Positions 42,200-51,991 of a DNA stretch of 64,000 nt are shown here, piece by piece. Source of the DNA: Natronobiforma cellulositropha (GTDB taxonomy: Archaea; Halobacteriota; Halobacteria; Halobacteriales; Natrialbaceae); NCBI RefSeq assembly GCF_025629245.1, contig NZ_JANZXN010000030.1, forward strand, positions 62,001-126,000, in the 5' to 3' direction. Each line of letters starts with the position of its first letter. Within the stretch, counting starts at the first letter, position 1. The position numbers were made by a program, and so were the translations under genes. The notes under the pieces were generated by a model. It was not told the DNA's origin. It ran no database searches and worked only from the letters and a program-made list of their open reading frames with translations.

Positions 42200-44401
42200 T
42201 CAGGCCGGGACCTCCTTCTGCGTCCGTTCCCAGTGGCGGTGGGCCGCGATGGCGTCGACGAACTCGTTCGCGAACGTCTCGAGGTCGTCGCCGCCCGCGG
42301 TGACGAGACCGTCGACGGTGGTGACGCCGTCGCCGTCGGTGTCGTACTCGTCGGGGAGGTCGACGCGCTCGAGCAGCGAGCGCCCCTCACCGATGGCACC
42401 GACCGGCTTGTAGTGTTTGAACGCCTCGGCGACGAACGATTTGGCGTCGCCCTGCTCGGTGAGGGCGTCGACGCTGTCGCTCCCGCCGGGGACGACGACC
42501 GCATCGAACACGATCGAACCGGTCGTGACGTGGCTCTCGTCGGTCTCGACGGTCTCGCCGTCGGCACCGGTCCGCTCGCCGAGCAGTCGCGAGACGACTT
42601 TCACCGTCGCGCCCTCGTCCTCGAGTCGCTCGGTGAGTGTCTCGAGGTGGGCTCTGTCGAAGCCGTCGTCGACGAGGATGGCGATTGTGCGGGATTCGAT
42701 GGTGTCGGTGACGGTGTTCTCCATGCTGAGCGCGGGTGAGTCGGCGTCGTGGTCGGTGTGGTGCTCGCCGGGTTTTTCGGGTGGGTCGACGCCGATGCCC
42801 TCGGCGGCGCGTCTCGCGAGTTCGTGGTCGACGTTGTTGAATATCTCGTAGACCATCCGCTCGCGGACGGCCATCGTGTCGACCTTCCCGAGTTCGAAGT
42901 GGGTCGCGTCGACGATGTGTTGTTTCTCGGTCTCGGTCATGCTGTTCCAGAAGAGCTTCGCCTGGGTGAAGTGATCGTGGAAGCTCTCGCTTCGCTCGCG
43001 GATCTTCTCGCCCTCGACCTTCTCGGCGTGGTGGACGTAGCCGCCCTCGTCTTCGGGGGTCTCCTCGGGGTAGTCCTCACCGAGTGAGTTCGGCGAGTAC
43101 GACGCCCTGCCCTCGTTGATCGTCTGGCGCATGAAGCCGGCGCGCTGGTTGGTGTGTTTCTTCGCGAGCGGACGGTTGATCGGAATCTCGTCCCAGTTGG
43201 CGCTGTTGAAGCGGTTGAGCTGGGTGTCCTGATAGGAGAACAGCCGCCCCTGCAACAGCGGGTCGTTCGTGAAGTCGATCCCGGGGACGACGTTTCCGGG
43301 GTGGAAGGCGACCTGTTCGGTCTCGGCGAAGAAGTTGTCCGGCGTCTCGTCGAGCACCATCTTCCCGAGCGGCCGGACGGGAACCTCCTCTTCGGGGATG
43401 ATCTTCGTCGGGTCGAGGAGGTCGAAGTCGAAACGGCCGGTCTCGTCTTCCTCGACGATCTGGACGCCGAGTTCCCACTCCGGATACTGTCCGTTCTCGA
43501 TCGCCTCGTAGAGTCCCTCGCGGTTGAAGTCCGGGTTCTTCCCGGCGATCTTCTGGGTCTCGTCCCAGACGAGCTGGTGGGTGCCGTAACGTGGCTTCCA
43601 GTGAAACTTCACGAACCGAGAGTCGCCCTCGTCGTTGACGAAGCGGAAGGTGTGGACGCCGAAGCCCTCCATCATGCGGTACGACCGCGGCAGCGCCCGG
43701 TCGGAGAGCACCCACATGAGCATGTGCGAGATCTCCGGCATGAGCGAGGCGAAGTCCCAGAAGGTGTCGTGAGCGGCCGACGCCTGCGGCGTACCGTCGT
43801 CCGGTTCGGGCTTGATCGCGTGGACCAGGTCCGGAAACTTGATCGCGTCCTGGATGAAGAACACCGGCATGTTGTTCCCGACCAGATCGTAGTTGCCGTC
43901 TTCGGTGTAGAACTTCGTCGCGAAGCCGCGAACGTCCCGGACGGTGTCGGCGGAGCCTCTCGAGCCGACGACCGTCGAGAACCGGACGAAGACGGGTGTC
44001 TTCCGGTCTGAGTCCTGGAGGAACGACGCCTTCGTCAGCTCCGAGATGTCGTCGTACTCGCCGAGGTCGGGGTCCCCGTAGGGCTGGAAGTAGCCGTGTG
44101 CACCGGTGCCGCGGGCGTGGACGACGCGTTCGGGGATCGACTCGTGGTCGAACTGCGTCATCTTCTCGCGGAAGTGGAAGTCCTCCATCAGCGTCGGCCC
44201 ACGCCCGCCCGCCTTCAGCGAGTCGTCGGTATGCTCGACGCGAACCCCGTGGTCGGTAGTGAGGTACTCCCCCTCGGGATTCTCGCGTACCCGATCGAGC
44301 TGGCGCCCTTTGCTGTCTTCGTCTATCTCGTCGCCGTGTCGGTCGCTGATTCCGTGTCGGTCGTCGTCACCGTCGTCGGGTGGATCGTTCGTATCTGTCA
44401 T
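42200..44401 (-). CDS. katE: Large-subunit catalase (HPII/KatE type)
   Basis: The 733-residue monofunctional catalase splits H2O2 into water and O2. It has the distal His in [16 protein letters not shown], the distal Asn in [13 protein letters not shown], and the haem-ligand Tyr in [14 protein letters not shown]. After about residue 560 a class-I-amidotransferase-like domain follows ([22 protein letters not shown]), as in E. coli HPII. The acidic N-terminal 45 residues are typical of halophilic versions. Most haloarchaea use the bifunctional KatG, so this is an additional or alternative catalase. The start at 44401 precedes this acidic segment. Confidence 0.93.
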   Translation of the reverse strand: MTDTNDPPDDGDDDRHGISDRHGDEIDEDSKGRQLDRVRENPEGEYLTTDHGVRVEHTDDSLKAGGRGPTLMEDFHFREKMTQFDHESIPERVVHARGTGAHGYFQPYGDPDLGEYDDISELTKASFLQDSDRKTPVFVRFSTVVGSRGSADTVRDVRGFATKFYTEDGNYDLVGNNMPVFFIQDAIKFPDLVHAIKPEPDDGTPQASAAHDTFWDFASLMPEISHMLMWVLSDRALPRSYRMMEGFGVHTFRFVNDEGDSRFVKFHWKPRYGTHQLVWDETQKIAGKNPDFNREGLYEAIENGQYPEWELGVQIVEEDETGRFDFDLLDPTKIIPEEEVPVRPLGKMVLDETPDNFFAETEQVAFHPGNVVPGIDFTNDPLLQGRLFSYQDTQLNRFNSANWDEIPINRPLAKKHTNQRAGFMRQTINEGRASYSPNSLGEDYPEETPEDEGGYVHHAEKVEGEKIRERSESFHDHFTQAKLFWNSMTETEKQHIVDATHFELGKVDTMAVRERMVYEIFNNVDHELARRAAEGIGVDPPEKPGEHHTDHDADSPALSMENTVTDTIESRTIAILVDDGFDRAHLETLTERLEDEGATVKVVSRLLGERTGADGETVETDESHVTTGSIVFDAVVVPGGSDSVDALTEQGDAKSFVAEAFKHYKPVGAIGEGRSLLERVDLPDEYDTDGDGVTTVDGLVTAGGDDLETFANEFVDAIAAHRHWERTQKEVPA

Positions 44402-44728
44402 AGTCGAAGTGTCGGAGATCGCTGCTGCTGACTGTCGGCCACCACGCCGTCCGGACGGACCGCAACGGTCACCCGGGCGTCGACGCCACACGAGACGACT
44501 CGAGAACGGCCGCGTCCATCGGACACCGTGACGCACTCCTGCCGGTCGACCTTCCAGAATCACCGTTGTAATACTATCCACCACCACGGCGACTGATACG
44601 TATCCAACCGTGAGCGTCGTGGTCCTCGGACGCTCGGCAATCCGGCGAGAGGCGCGGACTTCGGTGACGCGAGCGAGCCATCCACGGCCCGCTTCCACAC
44701 GGAGATTATTCCACGCGTGAGGGAGGCA
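44402..44728. other. Upstream region of katE
   Basis: No gene is seen in these 327 bases. An AT-containing run near 44563-44580 (CGTTGTAATACTATCC) might hold the katE promoter, which would give a leader of over 100 nt, unlike most genes here. A direct reading of a closer TATA box was not possible. Confidence 0.35.
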
Positions 44729-44736
44729 GTTTTACA
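44729..44736 (+). promoter_or_regulatory. TATA-like box before the small ORF and integrase
   Basis: GTTTTACA is followed after about 33 nt by the ATG at 44763. This matches the spacing and T-rich sequence of the other leaderless promoters in the window. Confidence 0.45.
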
Positions 44737-44762
44737 GGGGTGGAGCGCATCTGTCCCACCAG

Positions 44763-44933
44763 ATGCAACTGGGCGACTGGACCTGCACACTCGGTGACCT
44801 CGAGCGGGCGAGGTGGCACCTCGGTGGACACTCGAGTCGTCGCCACCGACGCGAGCGGCGCGGTCGGTCCAGCGTGAGACGCTGGCGGGCGAGCGACCCA
44901 GAGAGCGCCACCCCGGAGGTGAGCGAGACGTGA
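44763..44933 (+). CDS. Possible 56-aa Arg-rich small protein coupled to the integrase
   Basis: A leaderless-type ATG opens 56 codons (MQLGDWTCTLGDLERARWH..., ending TPEVSET) that stop at TGA overlapping the integrase GTG by 4 nt (GTGA). The middle third is very basic, as in DNA-binding or excisionase-like small proteins, but there is no clear family. The coupling and promoter spacing support a real gene; composition alone would not. Confidence 0.4.
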   Translation: MQLGDWTCTLGDLERARWHLGGHSSRRHRRERRGRSSVRRWRASDPESATPEVSET

Positions 44934-46045
44934 CCGCCGTCGGCGACACCATCGACGCCTACCTCGAGCGCAAGGCCGTCGGCGACCCGAACGGACCGGG
45001 CGCTGGAACCTACGCCTCGAACGCCGAGTCGATCCTCCGGCGGTGGGCCGAGTGGCTCGCCCGCGAACACGAGGTCACCTCGACGTTCGACATCGAGGTC
45101 GAGCACATGCGCGCCTACGCCGAGACGCTGCGCGCACGAACCGAGGGCGGCAGGTACACGGCGTCGACCGCAGGCACCTACTTCGCGGTCGTCCGCGCCT
45201 TCCTCACCTGGTGTGTCGACGGCGGCATCCTCGAGGAGAACCCCGCCGCGAGCGAGACCGCGACCGGCGCACTGCCGACCGACGACGGCACGAGCGGTTC
45301 GCGCGGACAGTTCTGGACCAGTGAACACCGGCGCACACTCGAGTCCTACGTCGCAGATCGGGCGCTCGAGGCGAGCGATGCCGACCGGGACGAGCGGTTG
45401 GTACGGCTCCGTGAGTACGCGATGGTCGCCGTCCTCACCCACAGCGGGGTGCGCGGGGCCGAACTCTTTCGCGTCCCCGAGGACGACCGACGGGGCGGCG
45501 CGACGTGGGGCGACGTCGACTTCTACACCGGAACGATCCGCGTCCTCGGAAAGTCACAGCGACTCGAGGACGTCGCGCTCCCGGCGGCCGCCCGGACACC
45601 GCTGCGCCGTTACCGCGTCGTGCTCGACCCACCGTCGAACGAGTGGCCGCTGTTTCCGACCCGTCACGCCCCGTCGATCGCTCGAGAGGTCAGGTCGGTA
45701 CTCGGCGAGCGAGGCTACAGCGACGAGGAAATCGAGCGGATCACGAGCGAGGGGACGGCCGCCGAGGTCTCGCGCGAGCACGCCATCGATCCGCCAGCGA
45801 TCACGACCGAGGGGGCGCGTACGATTCTCAGACGGCTGTGTACGGACGCCGCAGTCGACGTCGACGGCGACTACCTGACCCCACACGGTGCCCGGCGTGG
45901 ACACGACGGGGAGCCGTACCGCACAGACCCGACGACGGCACAGACGGCGCTGCGATCGACGTTTCTCGAACAGTCGATCGCGGTCGTCGAGGAGGACCTC
46001 GTGTTCGTCCCGCCGGGAAGCGACGACCGGCGTGAGCGGCGCTGA
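44930..46045 (+). CDS. Tyrosine recombinase/integrase-like protein
   Basis: The 371-residue protein has an N-terminal SAM-like core-binding domain (DTIDAYLERKAV..., about 5-95) and a catalytic domain with Arg in LTHSGVRGAELFRV, Lys in RVLGKSQRL, and the HxxR pair in LTPHGARRGHDGEPY. The C-terminal helix that usually carries the nucleophile Tyr reads ALRSTFLEQSIAVVEEDLVF and has no Tyr, and the His/Trp before it is Ser. The GTG start at 44930 has GGAGGTGA about 9 nt upstream. It may be a degenerate integrase or a non-cutting DNA-binding relative. Confidence 0.75.
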   Translation: MTAVGDTIDAYLERKAVGDPNGPGAGTYASNAESILRRWAEWLAREHEVTSTFDIEVEHMRAYAETLRARTEGGRYTASTAGTYFAVVRAFLTWCVDGGILEENPAASETATGALPTDDGTSGSRGQFWTSEHRRTLESYVADRALEASDADRDERLVRLREYAMVAVLTHSGVRGAELFRVPEDDRRGGATWGDVDFYTGTIRVLGKSQRLEDVALPAAARTPLRRYRVVLDPPSNEWPLFPTRHAPSIAREVRSVLGERGYSDEEIERITSEGTAAEVSREHAIDPPAITTEGARTILRRLCTDAAVDVDGDYLTPHGARRGHDGEPYRTDPTTAQTALRSTFLEQSIAVVEEDLVFVPPGSDDRRERR

Positions 46046-46125
46046 AGCGAGTGGGCGTCGACGAGGGTCGTGTGCTAACACATGCACCACAGATTGTTTA
46101 TCCTGCTGATGTGTAACGAACGCGT

Positions 46126-47655
46126 ATGAAACTCTCGCGTGCGGTACGGGCCGTCGGAACGACGTTTCGACGACGGGCGGTGGACCTGTTGCCGTTCTAC
46201 GTGCTGGGCGCATCGGTGCCCGCGGTCGCTCGCGTCGTCGTCTTCCTCGCCGCGTTCGTCGGCTACCTCTGGCTCCAGAGCACTGGCCGACTCGAGGCGT
46301 TCTACGACGGCATCCGCGAAGCGGGACTCGAGATGCCGGAGTTCGAGTCGGAGGAGGCGATGGTAGAGTGGATGGACGCCATCGGAGCCATACTCGCCGA
46401 CACACTCACCTCGACCGACGCGGCCGTCCTCGGCGGTCTCTTCGTACTCGCCTCCTTCGTCTTCCTCGTCCTGTTCGTCCTCCTCAGCGCGCTCGCCAGT
46501 GCGGGCCAGTTAGCGGCCTGCATCGCGTGTCTGCGAGGAGAGCGCGGACTGGTTCCAGGAGTCGCGGGTGTCAGGAACTACTGGCTCTCGTTTCTCGGCC
46601 TGTTCGTCCTCGAGTTCCTGGTGTGGGCGCTGGTGACGGTCGGCGTCGCCCTGATCGGTGGCGTTCTCTGGCTCGGCGCGGGTGGCGAGTCGGCGCTCGA
46701 GGTGCTCATCGTCGTCGTCGGCGTACTGGTGTGGCTGCTCGCCGTCCTGGTGATTCGCGCGCTGTTTACGTTCGCCCCGGCAGCCATCGTCGTCGACGAG
46801 GTGGGACCGATCACCGCGCTCAGAAACGGCATCGGGTTTCTCCGCCGCCGGCCCGTCGAGGCGGTCTTCTACTACGTCGTCTCGATCGGTGTCGCCGTCG
46901 GCTTCACGAGCGTCCTCTCGGTGCTGTTCATCGTCGACGTCGTCACCATCGTGCCGCTCGTCACGGCACTCGTCCTGACACCCGTCCTCGACCTGCTGAA
47001 GACGACCCTCTACGGCGGCTACCGTGACGCGATCGCACCACCCGGACCGGCCGGGAGACGCCTGCGGACACAGCTTCGTTCCGGGGTCGGCCGCGGCGTC
47101 GGCGAGTTGGCCACGTTCGTCCGTTCGACGCCGTTACTGCACGGGTTCACCGTCGCCATCGGTCTCGTCGGCTTCTGGATGGGGTGGGTCGCCGCCGAAC
47201 CGCTCGCCGACATCGTCGAGGTCTCGATCAGGAGCCGCGTCCAGGGACTCATCCCCCCGGCGTTCGCCCTCGAGCTCTTCGGCAACAACTGGCTGGTCGC
47301 GCTGACGACCGCCTTCTCCGGACTCGCCCTCGCCATCCCGGCCGTCGTCGCCATCTGGTTCAACGGCGTCAACATCGGCATGCTCTCCCAGCTCGAGGCG
47401 GACCCCGACGTGTTGCTGGCGTTCGTCGTCCCCCACGGCATCATCGAGGTTCCGGCGATCATCGTCGCTGGCGCACTGGGCATCCACCTCGGGCTGGTCT
47501 GGTGGCGGAGCGTGCGTGGACGGCTGAGCCGCGTCGAGCTAGCCGACGAACTCGAGCGGGCGGTCTGGGTGCTGATCGGTATCGGCCTGCTGCTGGCGAT
47601 CGCCGCGGTGATCGAGGCGTTCGTGAGTCCGTACTACTGGCGGCCGTTCCTGTGA
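46126..47655 (+). CDS. Stage II sporulation protein M (SpoIIM)-domain membrane protein
   Basis: The 509-residue protein has two parts: an N-terminal half of about 310 residues with six or so helices of a haloarchaeal DUF7847-like type, and a C-terminal SpoIIM domain (about 320-509) with NNWLVALTTAFSGLALAIPAVVAIWFNGVNIG and PHGIIEVPAIIVAGALGIHLG. Archaeal SpoIIM proteins are widespread and unrelated to sporulation in role; they may shape membranes or transport. A GTTTATCC box lies about 30 nt before the ATG. It is monocistronic. Confidence 0.85.
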   Translation: MKLSRAVRAVGTTFRRRAVDLLPFYVLGASVPAVARVVVFLAAFVGYLWLQSTGRLEAFYDGIREAGLEMPEFESEEAMVEWMDAIGAILADTLTSTDAAVLGGLFVLASFVFLVLFVLLSALASAGQLAACIACLRGERGLVPGVAGVRNYWLSFLGLFVLEFLVWALVTVGVALIGGVLWLGAGGESALEVLIVVVGVLVWLLAVLVIRALFTFAPAAIVVDEVGPITALRNGIGFLRRRPVEAVFYYVVSIGVAVGFTSVLSVLFIVDVVTIVPLVTALVLTPVLDLLKTTLYGGYRDAIAPPGPAGRRLRTQLRSGVGRGVGELATFVRSTPLLHGFTVAIGLVGFWMGWVAAEPLADIVEVSIRSRVQGLIPPAFALELFGNNWLVALTTAFSGLALAIPAVVAIWFNGVNIGMLSQLEADPDVLLAFVVPHGIIEVPAIIVAGALGIHLGLVWWRSVRGRLSRVELADELERAVWVLIGIGLLLAIAAVIEAFVSPYYWRPFL

Positions 47656-47670
47656 GCGTCCCGGCCGTCA

Positions 47671-48746
47671 CTACCGCGAGACCTGCGTCGCTCGCGGTCT
47701 GGTACGACGGGACTCACCCGCCTGGGCGGTGAGCAACTCCGTCAACAGGGTCGTCACGTCGAGTTTGTCCGCGAGCAGCCGGTCGCGACGGCGACGCCAG
47801 CGCTCGCTCGCCTTCTCGTCGCTGACGAGCGCCTCGACGTAGCCGAACGCTTCGACCTCGTCGTGAGTCGACCGGAGCAGGTCGTACTCCTCCTCGAGTT
47901 CGACGAAGTTGCTCAGGTCATCCTCCCAGGCGGCGAACGACTGGATGCGGACCGCCGGCGTCGCGAGGAGGGCAGCCTCGGTCGCCATCGTCGCGGAGTC
48001 GCCCGCGTAGAGGTCGGCGTAGTAGAGTAAGTCGTGGATCAGGTGCGGTGGGACGGGAAGGCGATACGGCTCGAGACTCGGCGGGAGGGGGTCCGTACTC
48101 GTGATGAACACCTCGCCGTGGTCCGCGAGCAGCGAGACCAGCGTCTCCTTGCCCTGTCTGCTGAGACCGTTCTCGCCGACGTCGTGGAGGGCGTCCCACT
48201 TCCGGAAGCGGAGCACGAAGTAGGGGTCGTCGGGTTCGACGCCGTAGCGTCGGAGCCGCTCGGGTGAGGGATCGAAACGGTCGGGGTGGAGGTAGGCGAG
48301 TTCGTGAAAGCCGTCGTAGCGCAGCTGCTTCGCGCCGTAGTCGTCGCCGAAGCGCTTGGGCGTACAGACGACGTCGGCGAACGGAATCGTGATCTTGTGC
48401 GAGGTCGCCCCCTCGTTGTCGACGAAGATCACGCTCTGGGCACCCACGAGGCTGGCCACGTGTGAGACCGCGACACCGCCGATGGCAGTCATCACGTCCG
48501 GCCGGATCGAGAGCGCCCGCCGCAAGAGTTTGAGTTCGTAGGTCGCCTGGACGCGAGCGAGACCGAACAGCGAGTCCTGCGGGCCCGCGAGCACCTCGTG
48601 TGGAACGTCGTAGCGCTCGAGCAACGGCACCGCGAGGTCGTTCTCGCGGGCGAAAACGTGCACCTCGTGGCCGTCGGTCTCGAGTTCGTCGATGGCGTGA
48701 CGGTAGAAGTGGACGTGGGCAGGGTGCTGGATGGTCACGATCAGCT

Positions 48747-48750
<4 letters not shown>
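47671..48750 (-). CDS. DUF354 family glycosyltransferase-like protein
   Basis: The 359-residue product matches the archaeal DUF354 family, a GT-B-fold group: IVTIQHPAHVHFYRHAIDELETDGHEVHVFARE at the N-terminus, AIGGVAVSHVASLVGAQSVIFVDNEGA in the middle, and LYAGDSATMATEAALLATPAVRI for nucleotide-sugar binding. It probably transfers a sugar in surface glycan or S-layer glycan assembly. It follows the GT2 gene with a 4-nt overlap, so the two act together. Confidence 0.85.
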
Positions 48751-49802
<1,052 letters not shown>

Positions 49803-50149
49803 GGTCTCACGTCACGACCTCGAGTGTGACTCGAGTACTCCCTCGTTCGGAACACGGCCGGAACGGCTGCGGTCTCACGTACACCCTCATCTACTCCCCT
49901 CAGAGCGGGTCCCCGTTCATTGTAATTCCGCGCTTGTCGGGGCGTAACCACTGCCTATCCCGACACGGGGAGCGGGGTCGACACGCGTGGGCGAGCGCGG
50001 CGACGGTGAAGCGACGACGGGAGAACGTGCGAGCACTCGGCGCACACGCTCGAGCGGCGGCGCGTGCTGCGTGTCCGCGGCGTGGTACGTCGTGGTTACT
50101 CGAGAGAGCGGGACGTCTCGAGCAGCGAGACGAGGTCGGTGAGCGAGAG
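49803..50149. other. Intergenic region of about 350 nt
   Basis: No coding or RNA feature is convincing. The left part should contain the glycosyltransferase promoter, but no clear TATA box is visible. The right part is the 3' side of the Mrp operon. Confidence 0.35.
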
Positions 50150-51991
50150 CTAGAGGAGCAGCCAGAGGACGACCGTGAGCACGAGCGTCACGAGCAGGAT
50201 GATGAGACCGATGCTGGCTCTGAGGTGGATCGTCGAGGGGCGGCCGCCGTTGGTCGGGTGGCGTTCGTCGACCTCGACGAGGCTGTCGGGGAGTCGGCGG
50301 GCGACCTCGTCGACGGCGAGCGTCGGGTGTGAGCCGGCCCAGTAACACCGACGGACGGCACCGACGGCGGCGCGGTCGACGGCGGCGTAGGTGCCGGTGA
50401 CGGCGAGCATCGAGCCGCGGCCGAGGTAGAACGTCGCCGGGTTGAGGACGAACGCCGGGTCCGGCAGGTCGATCTTCGAGAGCGGCTTCCGGATGAGTTT
50501 GAAGCCGATCACCGACACCGTGAGCAAGACGGCGGCGTCCCACAGGTGGCTCGGACTGTAGGGGTTGAGCGTCTCTGGACCTTCGGTACCGATGAAGCCG
50601 GTGCCGTCGACGAGTGGGAGCAGGTCCGTAAAGACGGGCCAGCCCAGAGCAGGCAGGCCCAGCAGGAGACAGGCACCGCCGACGGAGAACATCGCCACCG
50701 TCTGGCCGGTCTTGGCGTCCCTAACCGTGTACTGGGCGGGACCGTGGAGGAAGGCGTAGTAGCCCAGTTTGATAAAGGAGAGGAAGGTCCCGACGGCGCC
50801 GATGAACAACAGCCAGTAGAGCGCCTGGTACTCGGGACCGCCGAAGTAGCCGGAGGCCGCGTCGAGCACCATCCCCTTGCTGATGAAGCCGCTGAAGCCA
50901 GGGACGGCAGTAATCGAGAGCGCCCCGATGAGGAACGCAACTGCGGTGATCGGCATCTCGCGCCAGAGTCCGCCGAGTTTGTAGAGGTCGTTCTCGCCGG
51001 TCCGGTAGATGATGACGCCGACGGCCATGAACAGCAGGCTCTTGTAGAGGACGTTGTTGAACAGGTGGCCCATTGCCCCCGCGATGCCGATGGTCGTTCC
51101 GATACCGATCCCGGCGACCATGTAGCCCAGCTGGGCCTGGATGTGATAGGAGAGCAGCGCCCGCATGTCGTGCTGGAGCAGCGCGAAACAGACGCCGTAG
51201 ACGGCCATCAGCCCGCCCATGTAGGCGAGGTAGAGGTTGCCCTCGGGGAACGCCCGGAAGAGGATCAGCGCGCTCGTCTTCGTCGTGAACGCCGCGAGAA
51301 ACACCGACGCGGCGAAGTGCGGCCGTGGGTAGGTGTCCGGCAGCCAGGTGTGGAAGCCGACGAACGCGACGTTGACGCCGATCCCGAGGACCGCGAGCAG
51401 CGCCGGAACACCGGCCGCGATACCGAGCATCTCGCCGTCGGGACCGACCATCGAGAAGGTGTCCGTCGCGGCGTACTGGGCGGCGACGGCGAACAGCACC
51501 AGACTGCCACCGATGCCGTGGGCGATGGCGTAGCGGTAGCCCGCGCGGACGGCGTCACCGCCGTAGTGCCAGACGACCAGCGTGCTCGTCAACGCCATGA
51601 TCTCCCACATGAACACCAGCGTGAGCCAGTCGCCCGCGAAGACCGCGCCGATCGCACTCGAGACGTACGCGAGCGCGAAGGCGGCCGTCACCCGTGGAGC
51701 CTCGCTCGAGTAGGCGTAGATGACGGCGAACGCGCCCAAAAAGCCCAGGCCGATACCGACGAGGCGGCTGAAGTCGTCGACGTAGAACGGCGCGACCTCG
51801 AAGCCGAGGAAGGTGCCCGCGAGGTGAGAGCCGTCGGGGACGAACAGCGCGATGGCGAGGACGCCGAAGAGACTCAGCGCCCCCAGCGTGTAGCCGACGA
51901 TACGCGGGAGGACGACGACCAGCAGCGCCGCTGCGAAGACGAGCAGCGGCGGGTAGAGCATCGTGAGCGCCTCGAGTTCGGTTCCCATCAT
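50150..51991 (-). CDS. Mrp-type antiporter, proton-conducting subunit (third D/L-type)
   Basis: The 613-residue protein has about 14 membrane helices and the proton-channel core of the NuoL/MrpA/MrpD family: LVFMWEIMALTSTLVVWHYGGDAVRAGYRYAIAHG (with the key Glu) and FHTWLPDTYPRPHFAASVFLAAFTTKTSALILF. The C-terminus has an amphipathic stretch and a last helix, as in NuoL-like subunits. It is the last gene of the nine-gene operon and overlaps the preceding gene by 4 nt. Confidence 0.88.
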   Translation of the reverse strand: MMGTELEALTMLYPPLLVFAAALLVVVLPRIVGYTLGALSLFGVLAIALFVPDGSHLAGTFLGFEVAPFYVDDFSRLVGIGLGFLGAFAVIYAYSSEAPRVTAAFALAYVSSAIGAVFAGDWLTLVFMWEIMALTSTLVVWHYGGDAVRAGYRYAIAHGIGGSLVLFAVAAQYAATDTFSMVGPDGEMLGIAAGVPALLAVLGIGVNVAFVGFHTWLPDTYPRPHFAASVFLAAFTTKTSALILFRAFPEGNLYLAYMGGLMAVYGVCFALLQHDMRALLSYHIQAQLGYMVAGIGIGTTIGIAGAMGHLFNNVLYKSLLFMAVGVIIYRTGENDLYKLGGLWREMPITAVAFLIGALSITAVPGFSGFISKGMVLDAASGYFGGPEYQALYWLLFIGAVGTFLSFIKLGYYAFLHGPAQYTVRDAKTGQTVAMFSVGGACLLLGLPALGWPVFTDLLPLVDGTGFIGTEGPETLNPYSPSHLWDAAVLLTVSVIGFKLIRKPLSKIDLPDPAFVLNPATFYLGRGSMLAVTGTYAAVDRAAVGAVRRCYWAGSHPTLAVDEVARRLPDSLVEVDERHPTNGGRPSTIHLRASIGLIILLVTLVLTVVLWLLL

